13,241 bases of DNA from an uncultured Faecalibacterium sp. GTDB lineage: Bacteria > Bacillota > Clostridia > Oscillospirales > Ruminococcaceae. The DNA lies in the NCBI GenBank assembly GCA_900765105.1, contig CAAFQM010000171.1, positions 1-13,241 on the forward strand, given 5' to 3'. This document shows positions 1-6,829 of this stretch, in pieces. How positions within the stretch are numbered: the stretch's first letter is position 1; each line of letters starts with the position of its first letter. A program made the position numbers and the translations under genes. The notes below the pieces were generated by a model. It was not told the DNA's origin. It worked only from the letters and a program-made list of their open reading frames with translations, and made no database searches.

Positions 1-2697
1 ATCGGCGGTGCCATCCGCGACCCGCTGTCCGGCCGCAGCTACGTCTATCAGGCTATGCGCGTGACCGGCGCAGGCGACCCGCTCAAGCCCGTCAGCGAGA
101 CTCTGCCCGGCAAGCTGCCCCAGCGCAAGCTGGTGACCACTGCCGCCGCAGGCTATTCCTCCTACGGCAACCAGATCGGCCTTGCCACCGGTCAGGTGGA
201 TGAGATCTATCATCCCGGTTACGTTGCAAAGCGCATGGAGATCGGCGCCGTTGTAGGCGCTACTCCCGCTTCCCACGTCCGCCGCGAGTGCCCCGCCCCC
301 GGCGATGTCATCGTTCTGCTGGGCGGCCGCACCGGCCGCGACGGCGTGGGCGGTGCTACCGGCTCCTCCAAGGCCCACAAGCTGGACAGCCTGGAGCACT
401 GCGGTGCCGAGGTGCAGAAGGGCAATGCTCCCATCGAGCGCAAGCTGCAGCGCCTGTTCCGCCGCGAGGATGCCTGCCGCATGATCAAGCGCTGCAACGA
501 CTTCGGCGCAGGCGGCGTGTCCGTGGCCATCGGCGAGCTGGCCGACGGCCTGTATATCGACCTGAACAAGGTCACCAAGAAGTACGAAGGTCTGGACGGC
601 ACCGAGCTGGCCATCAGCGAGAGCCAGGAGCGCATGGCCGTGGCCCTTGCCCCCGAGGATGTGGACAAGTTCATTGCCCTCGCCAACGAAGAGAACCTTG
701 AGGCCACTCCTGTGGCAAAGGTGACGGCTGAGCCCCGCCTGAACATGGTGTGGAACGGCATGTCCATCGTGAACATCAGCCGCGAGTTTTTGAACTCCAA
801 CGGTGCCGAGAAGCACCAGAAGGTCCATGTGGAGCGCGGCACCGTGTGGCAGCCCCAGTGGGCCGGTCTGACCTTCAGCCAGAAGATGAAGACCATGGTG
901 AGCGACCTGAACGTCTGCAGCAAGAAGGGCCTTTCCGAGCGGTTCGACTCCACCATTGGCGCAGCCACCGTGCTCATGCCCTTTGGCGGTGCCTACCAGC
1001 TGACCCCGCAGAACGCTATGGTGGCAAAGCTGCCGGTGGACGGCGAGACCACCACCTGCTCGGGCATGGCATGGGGCTTCAACCCCTACCTGATGAGCGC
1101 CAACCAGTATGTGGGCGCACAGATGTCGGTCATCGAGAGCGTTACCAAGCTGGTGGCCTCCGGCTTCCGCTATGAGGATGCTTACCTCACCTTCCAGGAA
1201 TATTTCGAGCGTCTGGGCACCGCTCCGGAGCGCTGGGGCAAGCCCGTGGCTGCCCTGCTGGGCGCACTGGATGCACAGATGGGTCTGGGCATCGCTTCCA
1301 TCGGCGGCAAGGACAGCATGTCCGGCTCCTTCGAACAGCTGGATGTGCCCCCGACGCTGGTGTCCTTTGCCACGGCCATCGGCAAGGCAAGCCGCGTGGT
1401 CTCCACCGAGTTCAAGAAGCCCGAGAGCACCGTGGTGCTCATCCGGCCCATCCTCGACCCCGAGACCGGCTGCCCCAACTTCTTCTCCCTGAAGGCCAAC
1501 TACAAGATCGTGGAGGACATGATCGAAAGCGGCATGGTGGCATCGGCCTGCTCCGTGGGCTACGGCGGCATTGCCGAGGCTCTGTTCAAGATGGGTCTGG
1601 GCAACCACATCGGTTTCAAGATGCGGGCAGACCTGACCACCCACCAGATGTTCGAGCCCATGTACGGCTCCATCGTGCTGGAAATGGTGTCCGACGCACC
1701 TGCCGGTGAGATCCTGGGCGAGACCACCAAGGAATACGTCTTTGAAGCCTGCGGCGAAAAGCTGGATATGGCCGAGCTGCAGGAGATCTGGGAAAAGAAG
1801 CTGGAGCCGGTGTACCCCTACCGCAAGGCCGGCCCCACCGTGGAAAAGATCAACGGCAGCCTGACCGCTCCCGCTGCGCCCAAGATCGGCGTGGCAAAGC
1901 CCAAGGTCATCATCCCGGTGTTCCCGGGCACCAACTGCGAGTACGACACTGCAAAGGCTTTTGCCCGCGCCGGTGCCGACCCGGAGGTGCTGGTCATCCG
2001 CAACCTGACCCCCGCCGACGTGGCCGAGAGCTGCAAGGCGCTGGTCAAGGCCATCGACAACAGCCAGATCGTCATGCTGCCCGGCGGCTTCTCCGGCGGC
2101 GATGAGCCGGACGGCAGTGCAAAGTTCATCGCCTCCTTCTTCCGCAACCCGGAGGTCACCGAGGCAGTGCGCCGCCTGCTGCAGCAGCGCGACGGCCTGA
2201 TGCTGGGCATCTGCAACGGCTTCCAGGCACTGATCAAGCTGGGTCTGGTGCCCTACGGCGATATCCGCCCCATCACGGCCTATGACCCGACCCTGACCTT
2301 CAACACCATCGGCCGCCATCAGAGTATGCTGGTGCGCACCCGCATCGCATCCGCCGGCAGCCCGTGGCTGAGCAAGTGCACCGTGGGCGACCAGTACACC
2401 GTGGCCATCAGCCACGGCGAGGGCCGTTTCGTGGCTCCGCAGGAAGTGCTGGACACCCTCGTGAAGAATGGTCAGGTGGCCACCCAGTATGTGGATATCG
2501 AGGGAAATCCCACCATGGACCAGAGCTACAACCCCAACGGTTCTGTGCTGGCCATCGAGGGCATTACCAGCCCGGACGGCCGCGTCTTCGGCAAGATGGG
2601 CCACTCGGAGCGCAGCGGCGAGTACCTGTACAAGAACGTCACCGGCGACAAGTACCAGCCGATTTTTGAGGGCGGCGTGGACTATTTCAAGGTTTGA
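1..2697 (+). CDS. purL: Phosphoribosylformylglycinamidine (FGAM) synthase, 5' end missing
   Basis: Fourth step of IMP synthesis: converts FGAR, glutamine and ATP to FGAM in the cytoplasm. The reading frame is open from base 1, so the gene starts outside the window; the ATG at 55 is internal. 898 codons are visible. Large single-chain PurL proteins run to roughly 1,240-1,300 residues, so about 340 N-terminal residues are missing. Counting from base 1, the first PurM-like ATP-binding segment has GGRTGRDGVGGA at 108-119, and the second synthase half has GGKDSMSG at 435-442. A class I glutaminase domain fills 634-898, with nucleophile Cys738 in GICNGFQ and His805/Glu807 in SHGEGRF. All catalytic residues in the visible part are intact. 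The fused glutaminase rules out the small Bacillus-type PurL, which uses separate PurQ and PurS. The sequence resembles the clostridial/Bacteroides clade of the large enzyme. purB follows after 168 bases that contain a repeat element. Confidence 0.96.
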   Translation: MGGAIRDPLSGRSYVYQAMRVTGAGDPLKPVSETLPGKLPQRKLVTTAAAGYSSYGNQIGLATGQVDEIYHPGYVAKRMEIGAVVGATPASHVRRECPAPGDVIVLLGGRTGRDGVGGATGSSKAHKLDSLEHCGAEVQKGNAPIERKLQRLFRREDACRMIKRCNDFGAGGVSVAIGELADGLYIDLNKVTKKYEGLDGTELAISESQERMAVALAPEDVDKFIALANEENLEATPVAKVTAEPRLNMVWNGMSIVNISREFLNSNGAEKHQKVHVERGTVWQPQWAGLTFSQKMKTMVSDLNVCSKKGLSERFDSTIGAATVLMPFGGAYQLTPQNAMVAKLPVDGETTTCSGMAWGFNPYLMSANQYVGAQMSVIESVTKLVASGFRYEDAYLTFQEYFERLGTAPERWGKPVAALLGALDAQMGLGIASIGGKDSMSGSFEQLDVPPTLVSFATAIGKASRVVSTEFKKPESTVVLIRPILDPETGCPNFFSLKANYKIVEDMIESGMVASACSVGYGGIAEALFKMGLGNHIGFKMRADLTTHQMFEPMYGSIVLEMVSDAPAGEILGETTKEYVFEACGEKLDMAELQEIWEKKLEPVYPYRKAGPTVEKINGSLTAPAAPKIGVAKPKVIIPVFPGTNCEYDTAKAFARAGADPEVLVIRNLTPADVAESCKALVKAIDNSQIVMLPGGFSGGDEPDGSAKFIASFFRNPEVTEAVRRLLQQRDGLMLGICNGFQALIKLGLVPYGDIRPITAYDPTLTFNTIGRHQSMLVRTRIASAGSPWLSKCTVGDQYTVAISHGEGRFVAPQEVLDTLVKNGQVATQYVDIEGNPTMDQSYNPNGSVLAIEGITSPDGRVFGKMGHSERSGEYLYKNVTGDKYQPIFEGGVDYFKV

Positions 2698-2715
2698 TGG
2701 TAGAATAGAGAAAAA

Positions 2716-2844
2716 AACCTCTCTGTCACGCCTGCGGCGTGCCACCTCCCCCGAAAAGGGGGAGGTTTTCCGGTGCTGACCGGCAGAGCGCAAAAAGCTC
2801 CCCCCCTTGGGGGAGCTGGCGAGCAAAGCGAGACTGAGAGGGTT
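2716..2844. repeat. MITE-like hairpin-rich intergenic element between purL and purB
   Basis: The near-terminal ends are inverted copies: CCTCTCTGTC at 2718-2727 and GACTGAGAGG at 2832-2841 pair at 9 of 10 positions, each flanked by AA or TT. Inside are three perfect hairpins: a 6-bp stem at 2727-2741, a 9-bp stem at 2744-2766 and a 9-bp stem at 2796-2817. There is no open reading frame of note. From memory, elements with the same layout (CTCTC...GTCA end, C-rich/G-rich stems, GGCGAGC...GAGAGGG end) are common between genes in Faecalibacterium and relatives; I cannot confirm this here. It is non-autonomous, since no transposase is present. It lies between two genes of one pathway and ends a few bases before the purB ribosome binding site, so it probably inserted into a purL-purB transcription unit. 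The exact ends are uncertain by a few bases. Confidence 0.7.
2744..2769 (+). terminator. Possible terminator hairpin within the repeat element, after purL
   Basis: A perfect 9-bp stem (2744-2752 with 2758-2766) closes a GAAAA loop and is followed by TTT, giving a short U run in the transcript. It lies 47 bases after the purL stop and is part of the repeat. It may end or attenuate transcription from purL. The short U run makes it weaker than the terminator at 4553-4588. Confidence 0.4.
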
Positions 2845-2865
2845 ATTTTCAGGAGGAAACAACCA

Positions 2866-4311
2866 ATGTCACAGCATGACCGTTATATCAGCCCCTTTTC
2901 CACCCGCTATGCTTCCGATGAGATGCAGTATATCTTCTCCGATGACAACAAGTTCCGCACATGGCGTCGGCTGTGGGTGGCGCTGGCACGGGCCGAGATG
3001 AATCAAGGCCTGACCAATATCACCCCCGACATGGTGGCCGAGCTGGAAGCCCATGTGGACGACATCAACTATGAGGTCGCCATTGAGCGCGAAAAGCTGG
3101 TGCGCCACGACGTCATGAGCCACGTCTACGCCTACGGCCAGCAGTGCCCCAAGGCAGCGGGCATCATCCATCTGGGTGCCACCAGCTGCTATGTGGGCGA
3201 CAACACCGACATCATCGTGATGCGGCAGGGCCTTGAGCTGGTGCGCAAAAAGCTCATCGGCGTGCTGGCAAAGCTGGCCCGCTTTGCCGAAGAGTACAAG
3301 GACATGCCCTGCATGGCCTACACCCACTGCCAGCCCGCCCAGCCCACCACCGTGGGCAAGCGCGCCACCCTGTGGGCCAACGAGCTGGTGATGGATCTGC
3401 AGGAGATCGACCACCGCCTGGCAACTCTGCAGCTGCGCGGCGTCAAGGGCACCACCGGCACCCAGGCTTCCTTCATGGAGCTGTTCAAGGGCGACGCCGG
3501 CAAGATCCGCGCTGTGGATGCCTCCATCGCCGAGGAGATGGGCTTTGACCCCAAGGCCGTCATCCCGGTGTCCGGCCAGACCTACAGCCGCAAGGTGGAC
3601 TCCTTTGTGCTCAACGCCCTTGCCGGCATCGGCCAGAGCTGCATGAAGTTCGCCACCGACCTGCGCCTGCTTGCCAACTTCAAGGAGATGGAAGAGCCGT
3701 TTGAAAAGAACCAGATCGGTTCCTCCGCCATGCCCTACAAGCGCAACCCCATGCGCTGCGAGCGCATCTGCGCGCTGAGCCGCTACCTGATGGTGGACGT
3801 GCTGAACCCCAGCTTCACCACCGGCACCCAGTGGTTCGAGCGCACGCTGGATGACAGCGCCAACAAGCGCGTGGCCATGGCCGAGGGCTTCCTTGCCGCT
3901 GATGCCATCCTGAACATCATGCTCAACGTCACCGACGGCATCGTGGTGTACCCCAAGGTGGTGCGCAGCCGCCTGATGGCTGAGCTGCCCTTCATGGCCA
4001 GCGAGAACATCATGATGCAGGCCGTGGAAAAGGGCGGCAACCGTCAGGAGCTGCACGAGCGCCTGCGCCAGCACGCCATCGCTGCGGGCAAGCAGGTCAA
4101 GGAAGAAGGCCGGCCCAACGACATGGTGGACCGCATCGCCGCCGACCCGGCGTTCGGCCTGACCAAAGAGGAGATCGTGGCCGGTCTTGTGCCGGAGAAC
4201 TTTGTGGGCCGTGCACCCCAGCAGGTGGAAGAGTTTATCGCCAATGTGCTGCAGCCCATCTTTGATGCCAACCCCGACGCCGTGGAGCAGCACGCATCCC
4301 TGAGTGTGTAA
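2866..4311 (+). CDS. purB: Adenylosuccinate lyase
   Basis: Cytoplasmic lyase that releases fumarate from SAICAR (step 8 of IMP synthesis) and from adenylosuccinate (AMP synthesis). 481 residues, matching the ~480-residue form of the fumarase/aspartase superfamily. GATSCYVGDNTD contributes to the active site. His154 lies in THCQPAQPTTVGKR. The superfamily signature SSAMPYKRNP starts at Ser286-Ser287, on the flexible catalytic loop. The start at 2866 follows AGGAGG (2851-2856) with 9 bases between. The frame stays open upstream to 2773, but that extension would translate the repeat element and is rejected. It follows purL in the same direction, with no promoter visible between them. No truncation or frameshift is seen. 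Confidence 0.97.
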   Translation: MSQHDRYISPFSTRYASDEMQYIFSDDNKFRTWRRLWVALARAEMNQGLTNITPDMVAELEAHVDDINYEVAIEREKLVRHDVMSHVYAYGQQCPKAAGIIHLGATSCYVGDNTDIIVMRQGLELVRKKLIGVLAKLARFAEEYKDMPCMAYTHCQPAQPTTVGKRATLWANELVMDLQEIDHRLATLQLRGVKGTTGTQASFMELFKGDAGKIRAVDASIAEEMGFDPKAVIPVSGQTYSRKVDSFVLNALAGIGQSCMKFATDLRLLANFKEMEEPFEKNQIGSSAMPYKRNPMRCERICALSRYLMVDVLNPSFTTGTQWFERTLDDSANKRVAMAEGFLAADAILNIMLNVTDGIVVYPKVVRSRLMAELPFMASENIMMQAVEKGGNRQELHERLRQHAIAAGKQVKEEGRPNDMVDRIAADPAFGLTKEEIVAGLVPENFVGRAPQQVEEFIANVLQPIFDANPDAVEQHASLSV

Positions 4312-4322
4312 GGGAGCAGAAG

Positions 4323-4542
4323 TTTATAGATGGACAGACTGCCTTTGATTTGGCCGTCTATAAAGCTATTATCACTGATTCTTTTTGTCCGTCTATCCAC
4401 TTTGCGTGATGTATCGATGCTTTTTATAGACGGACAAGTTTGGCCGTCTATGAGAGAATGTGATTTTTCAATGGATTAAATCCTCGAAAATTGATAGACG
4501 GTCAGACTCCCTGTGTATCATAGAGATCATCTGTCCGCCTAT
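4323..4542. repeat. Array of seven copies of an 11-bp motif, forming three hairpins
   Basis: The motif is ATAGACGGNCA, allowing T for the first C. Forward copies: 4326-4336, 4426-4436, 4494-4504. Reverse copies: 4351-4361, 4386-4396, 4441-4451, 4532-4542. The order is + - - + - + -. Three converging pairs can fold: 4323-4336 with 4351-4364 (14-bp stem, one mismatch, one G-U), 4424-4436 with 4441-4453 (AGTT loop), and 4494-4506 with 4530-4542. Forward copies 1 and 6 sit in a longer direct repeat (4326-4347 and 4494-4515, 18 of 22 identical). Spacing is irregular and shows no helical phasing. The array lies between the purB stop and the terminator at 4553, so it would form the purB 3' untranslated region. 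I do not recognise it. It could be a decayed mobile repeat cluster, a multi-site protein binding region, or an RNA-level processing or stability element. Confidence 0.75.
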
Positions 4543-4552
4543 GACCGGACGC

Positions 4553-4588
4553 AAAAGACCGCCGTATGCAAATGCGGCGGTCTTTTTT
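4553..4588 (+). terminator. Strong rho-independent terminator after purB
   Basis: A perfect 8-bp GC-rich stem, GACCGCCG (4557-4564) with CGGCGGTC (4575-4582), has a 10-base loop and is followed by six T. Four A precede the stem, so it could also work weakly on the opposite strand. It ends the purL-purB unit and separates it from the next gene. Confidence 0.88.
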
Positions 4589-4594
4589 GTGCTC

Positions 4595-4623
4595 TTGTGC
4601 AAACCGCGGCTTCATGCTACACT
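4595..4623 (+). promoter_or_regulatory. Sigma-A type promoter for the pseudouridine synthase gene
   Basis: TTGTGC at 4595-4600 and TACACT at 4618-4623 are separated by exactly 17 bases. Each box matches the vegetative consensus at 4 of 6 positions. It lies just after the terminator and 31 bases before the start codon at 4655, where a promoter is expected. Confidence 0.55.
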
Positions 4624-4654
4624 GGTAGCAGCTTTTATAAAAGGAGTACCGCAG

Positions 4655-5377
4655 ATGCGATTGGATAAATATCTGGCCGAGACGGCGCAGTGCACCCGCA
4701 GCGAAGCAAAGGCCATGCTGGCAAAGGGACGGGTGCAGGTGAACGGCGCGGTCTGCAAAAAAGGGGATACCCAGCTCAAGGATATCGACACCGTGGCCGT
4801 GGACGGCAAGGCGCTGTGCTACCAGCAGTTCGTTTACATCATGCTCAACAAGCCAGAGGGCGTGGTGAGCGCGTCCGCCGACAAGCGCGATACCACCGTG
4901 GTGGACCTTGTGGGCGATGCCTACCCCCGGCGGCAGCTGTTCCCGGCGGGGCGGCTGGACAAGACAAGCACCGGCTTTGTGCTGCTGACCGATGACGGCA
5001 CCTTTGCCCACGACATCCTTGCCCCGAAGCGCCATGTCTCCAAGACCTACACCGTGGCCATCGACACGCCCCTGACCGAAGAGATGCGGCAGGGCTTTGC
5101 CGCGGGGGGGACGCTGGCCGACGGCACGGCGCTTTCGCCCGCCGAGGCGACTGCCCTTTCCCCGGACGGCCTGACCGTGCGGGTGCTGCTGCGGCAGGGC
5201 GTGTACCACCAGATCAAGCGGATGTTCGGCGTGTACGGCGCGGGGGTCAACGCCCTGCACCGGGACGCCATCGGCGGCCTTGCGCTGGACACGGCCCTGG
5301 CTCCGGGGCAGTGGAGGGAGCTTTCTGCCGAAGAAGTGTCAAAAATTACCAGCGGAGACCGTCCGCTTTTCACCTGA
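4655..5377 (+). CDS. rsuA: RsuA-family 16S rRNA pseudouridine synthase
   Basis: Isomerises a specific uridine in ribosomal RNA to pseudouridine. By family likeness the target is U516 of 16S rRNA, but RsuA, RluB, RluE and RluF cannot be separated safely by eye. 240 residues. Residues 1-45 form an S4 RNA-binding domain (MRLDKYLAE...SEAKAMLAKGRVQVNG). The catalytic domain begins near LNKPEGVVSA and carries GRLDKTSTG with catalytic Asp102, followed by LLTDDG. The HQIKRMFG segment near the C-terminus is also typical. The start at 4655 is set by AGGAG at 4642-4646 (8-base spacing). The frame extends upstream to 4460, but that stretch covers the terminator and promoter. It is probably a single-gene unit. 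Confidence 0.93.
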   Translation: MRLDKYLAETAQCTRSEAKAMLAKGRVQVNGAVCKKGDTQLKDIDTVAVDGKALCYQQFVYIMLNKPEGVVSASADKRDTTVVDLVGDAYPRRQLFPAGRLDKTSTGFVLLTDDGTFAHDILAPKRHVSKTYTVAIDTPLTEEMRQGFAAGGTLADGTALSPAEATALSPDGLTVRVLLRQGVYHQIKRMFGVYGAGVNALHRDAIGGLALDTALAPGQWRELSAEEVSKITSGDRPLFT

Positions 5378-5508
5378 ATTTCAAAAAAGCAACACATTTT
5401 GCCGGTACAATAGGCATCGAGAACCACGCAAAAAGGCACTTTTTTGGCCCGGAATACCCCTGAAAGATAATATTCACAAGAAAAAACGATCTTTTTTGTT
5501 GAAATCTG
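5378..5508. other. AT-rich intergenic stretch with an A/T hairpin
   Basis: No gene is visible between the pseudouridine synthase stop and the next promoter. Base composition drops sharply from the GC-rich coding DNA. An A/T-rich hairpin lies at 5477-5501 (CAA plus six A pairing with six T plus TTG around a CGATC loop, one G-G mismatch). It could act as a weak terminator or a regulator-binding palindrome. No convincing GC-stem terminator for the preceding gene is seen. Confidence 0.4.
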
Positions 5509-5537
5509 TTGCAAAAGTAAATTCTTTTGTGTAAAAT
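5509..5537 (+). promoter_or_regulatory. Promoter for the CdaR-like regulator
   Basis: TTGCAA at 5509-5514 and TAAAAT at 5532-5537 have 17-base spacing. Each box differs from the sigma-A consensus at one position (TTGACA: C for A at position 4; TATAAT: A for T at position 3). An A/T-rich stretch surrounds it. The predicted transcript would have an untranslated leader of about 80 bases before the start at 5623. Confidence 0.65.
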
Positions 5538-5622
5538 ATAAAATGTAATGCAGCTAAATTGTTTAAAATCACAACCGGCTGCCACTTCGGTTTGCACAAA
5601 CGAGGAAAAGGGGTATTCCATT

Positions 5623-6708
5623 ATGGCCAATAGAGTATTTCAAAGCGTGATCTACCAGATGAAAGACGCGATCAACCGGGTGGTCGGCGTGGTGGATGAG
5701 ACCGGCGCTGTTATTTCCTGCTCGGAGCTGAACCTGATCGGCGAGGTGCGCGAGGGCTTTGTGGCGGAGCGTCTGACCGCAGGCGACCGCTTTGTCCACG
5801 ATGGCTACACCTACCAGCAGTTCTCCAGCGCCAAGCACAACGATTATGCTGTGTTCGTGGAAGGCAACGACGAGATTGCCGGCCGGTTTGCAGCCGTGCT
5901 GTCCATCAGCCTGCAGAGCATCAAGCAGTATCACGACGAAAAGTTCGACAAGTCCAACTTCATCAAGAATGTGGTGCTGGACAACATCCTGCCCGGCGAC
6001 ATCTATGCCAAGGCGCGCGAACTGCACTTTGCCACCGACGTGTCCCGCGTGGTGTTCATCGTGCGTGTGACTTCCGGCGGCGATATCTCTGCTTATGATG
6101 TGGTCAGCAGCCTGTTCCCCGATAAGCAGAAGGACTTTGTGTTCAACATCAGCGAGACCGACACCGTGCTGGTCAAGGAGATCCGCAAGGGCATCGACCG
6201 CACCGATATGGAAAAGCTGGCTGCCAGCATCGTGGATACCCTGTCCGGCGAGCACTACATCAAGGCAGTTGTCGGCATCGGCACCTCCATCTCCAACGTG
6301 AAGGATCTGGCTACTTCCTTCAAGGAAGCCCAGATCGCCATGGAAGTGAGCAAGGTGTTCGACACCGAAAAGCAGATCATCCGCTACGATAATCTGGGCA
6401 TTGCACGGCTGATCTATCAGCTGCCCACCACCGTGTGCGAGATGTTCCTGCGCGAGGTGTTCAAGCAGGGCAGCATCGAGAGCCTGGATCAGGAGACCCT
6501 GTTCACCATCCAGCGCTTCTTCGAGAACAACCTGAACGTCTCCGAGACCAGCCGCGGCCTGTTTGTGCACCGCAACACTCTGGTCTACCGTCTGGAAAAG
6601 ATCAAAAAGCTGACCGGTCTGGATCTGCGTGAGTTCGACGACGCCATCGTCTTCAAGGTGGCGCTGATGGTCAAGAAGTACCTGTCCAACAATCCGGCCA
6701 AGTATTAA
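5623..6708 (+). CDS. CdaR/PucR-family transcriptional regulator
   Basis: Predicted cytoplasmic DNA-binding regulator, 361 residues. Roughly 1-110 is a sensory N-terminal domain loosely like the sugar-diacid recognition domain (GVVDETGAVISCSELNLIGE). Roughly 140-285 resembles the GGDEF-like domain of CdaR proteins (VGIGTSISNVKDLATSFKEA), without a cyclase motif. Roughly 292-355 is the PucR-type helix-turn-helix (NNLNVSETSRGLFVHRNTL, then YRLEKIKKLTGLDL). The ATG at 5623 follows a purine-rich stretch (GAGGAAAAGGGG, 5602-5613). An in-frame ATG at 5548 lies close to the promoter and lacks a good binding site. Its own promoter and terminator make it monocistronic. No sugar-diacid or purine catabolism genes lie nearby, so the ligand and targets are unknown; the neighbouring ftsEX operon is only a candidate target. 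Confidence 0.85.
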   Translation: MANRVFQSVIYQMKDAINRVVGVVDETGAVISCSELNLIGEVREGFVAERLTAGDRFVHDGYTYQQFSSAKHNDYAVFVEGNDEIAGRFAAVLSISLQSIKQYHDEKFDKSNFIKNVVLDNILPGDIYAKARELHFATDVSRVVFIVRVTSGGDISAYDVVSSLFPDKQKDFVFNISETDTVLVKEIRKGIDRTDMEKLAASIVDTLSGEHYIKAVVGIGTSISNVKDLATSFKEAQIAMEVSKVFDTEKQIIRYDNLGIARLIYQLPTTVCEMFLREVFKQGSIESLDQETLFTIQRFFENNLNVSETSRGLFVHRNTLVYRLEKIKKLTGLDLREFDDAIVFKVALMVKKYLSNNPAKY

Positions 6709-6734
6709 GAATCTGCCGCACTTGCAGCGGCACA

Positions 6735-6775
6735 GAAACCGGCCGCTCGTCAACCGATGCTGGCCGGTTCTTTTT
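6735..6775 (+). terminator. Rho-independent terminator after the CdaR-like gene
   Basis: The 8-bp stem AACCGGCC (6737-6744) pairs with GGCCGGTT (6762-6769), with a possible inner TCG/CGA pairing in the loop. A C and five T follow. It lies 28 bases after the regulator stop and isolates it from ftsE. Confidence 0.85.
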
Positions 6776-6791
6776 GCAGTTATGCAGTGAC

Positions 6792-6810
6792 CATCAAAAA
6801 AATCTTGATG
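6792..6810. promoter_or_regulatory. Short inverted repeat upstream of ftsE
   Basis: CATCAA (6792-6797) and TTGATG (6805-6810) are perfect inverted copies around a 7-base A-rich centre, 19 bases before the ftsE start and next to its ribosome binding site (AGGAG 6813-6817). It could be an operator or a small leader hairpin. I see no clear sigma-A promoter between the terminator at 6775 and ftsE, so the ftsE promoter is unresolved. Confidence 0.3.
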
Positions 6811-6829
6811 TCAGGAGCTATATCATTTC

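Noticed and set aside
2869..4293. A 474-codon open frame on the - strand across purB
   Set aside because: It is the complement of a well-supported adenylosuccinate lyase. Its product is rich in His, Gly, Leu and Val, as expected from antisense of GC-rich codons, and matches no family.
4323..4542. CRISPR array
   Set aside because: The repeats are only 11 bp, occur in both orientations and have irregular spacing of 15-53 bases. No cas genes are near.
4460..4654. Upstream extension of the pseudouridine synthase to an ATG at 4460
   Set aside because: It would translate through two repeat copies, a terminator and a promoter. The S4 domain starts exactly at 4655 behind AGGAG.
5406..5411. TACAAT as a -10 box of another promoter after the pseudouridine synthase gene
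   Set aside because: The position 17 bases upstream is an A run with no -35 likeness, and the better promoter at 5509-5537 explains the next gene.
5573..5592. AACCG/CGGTT hairpin in the CdaR-like gene leader as a riboswitch or attenuator
   Set aside because: Only five pairs with a 10-base loop, no T run and no recognisable aptamer core.
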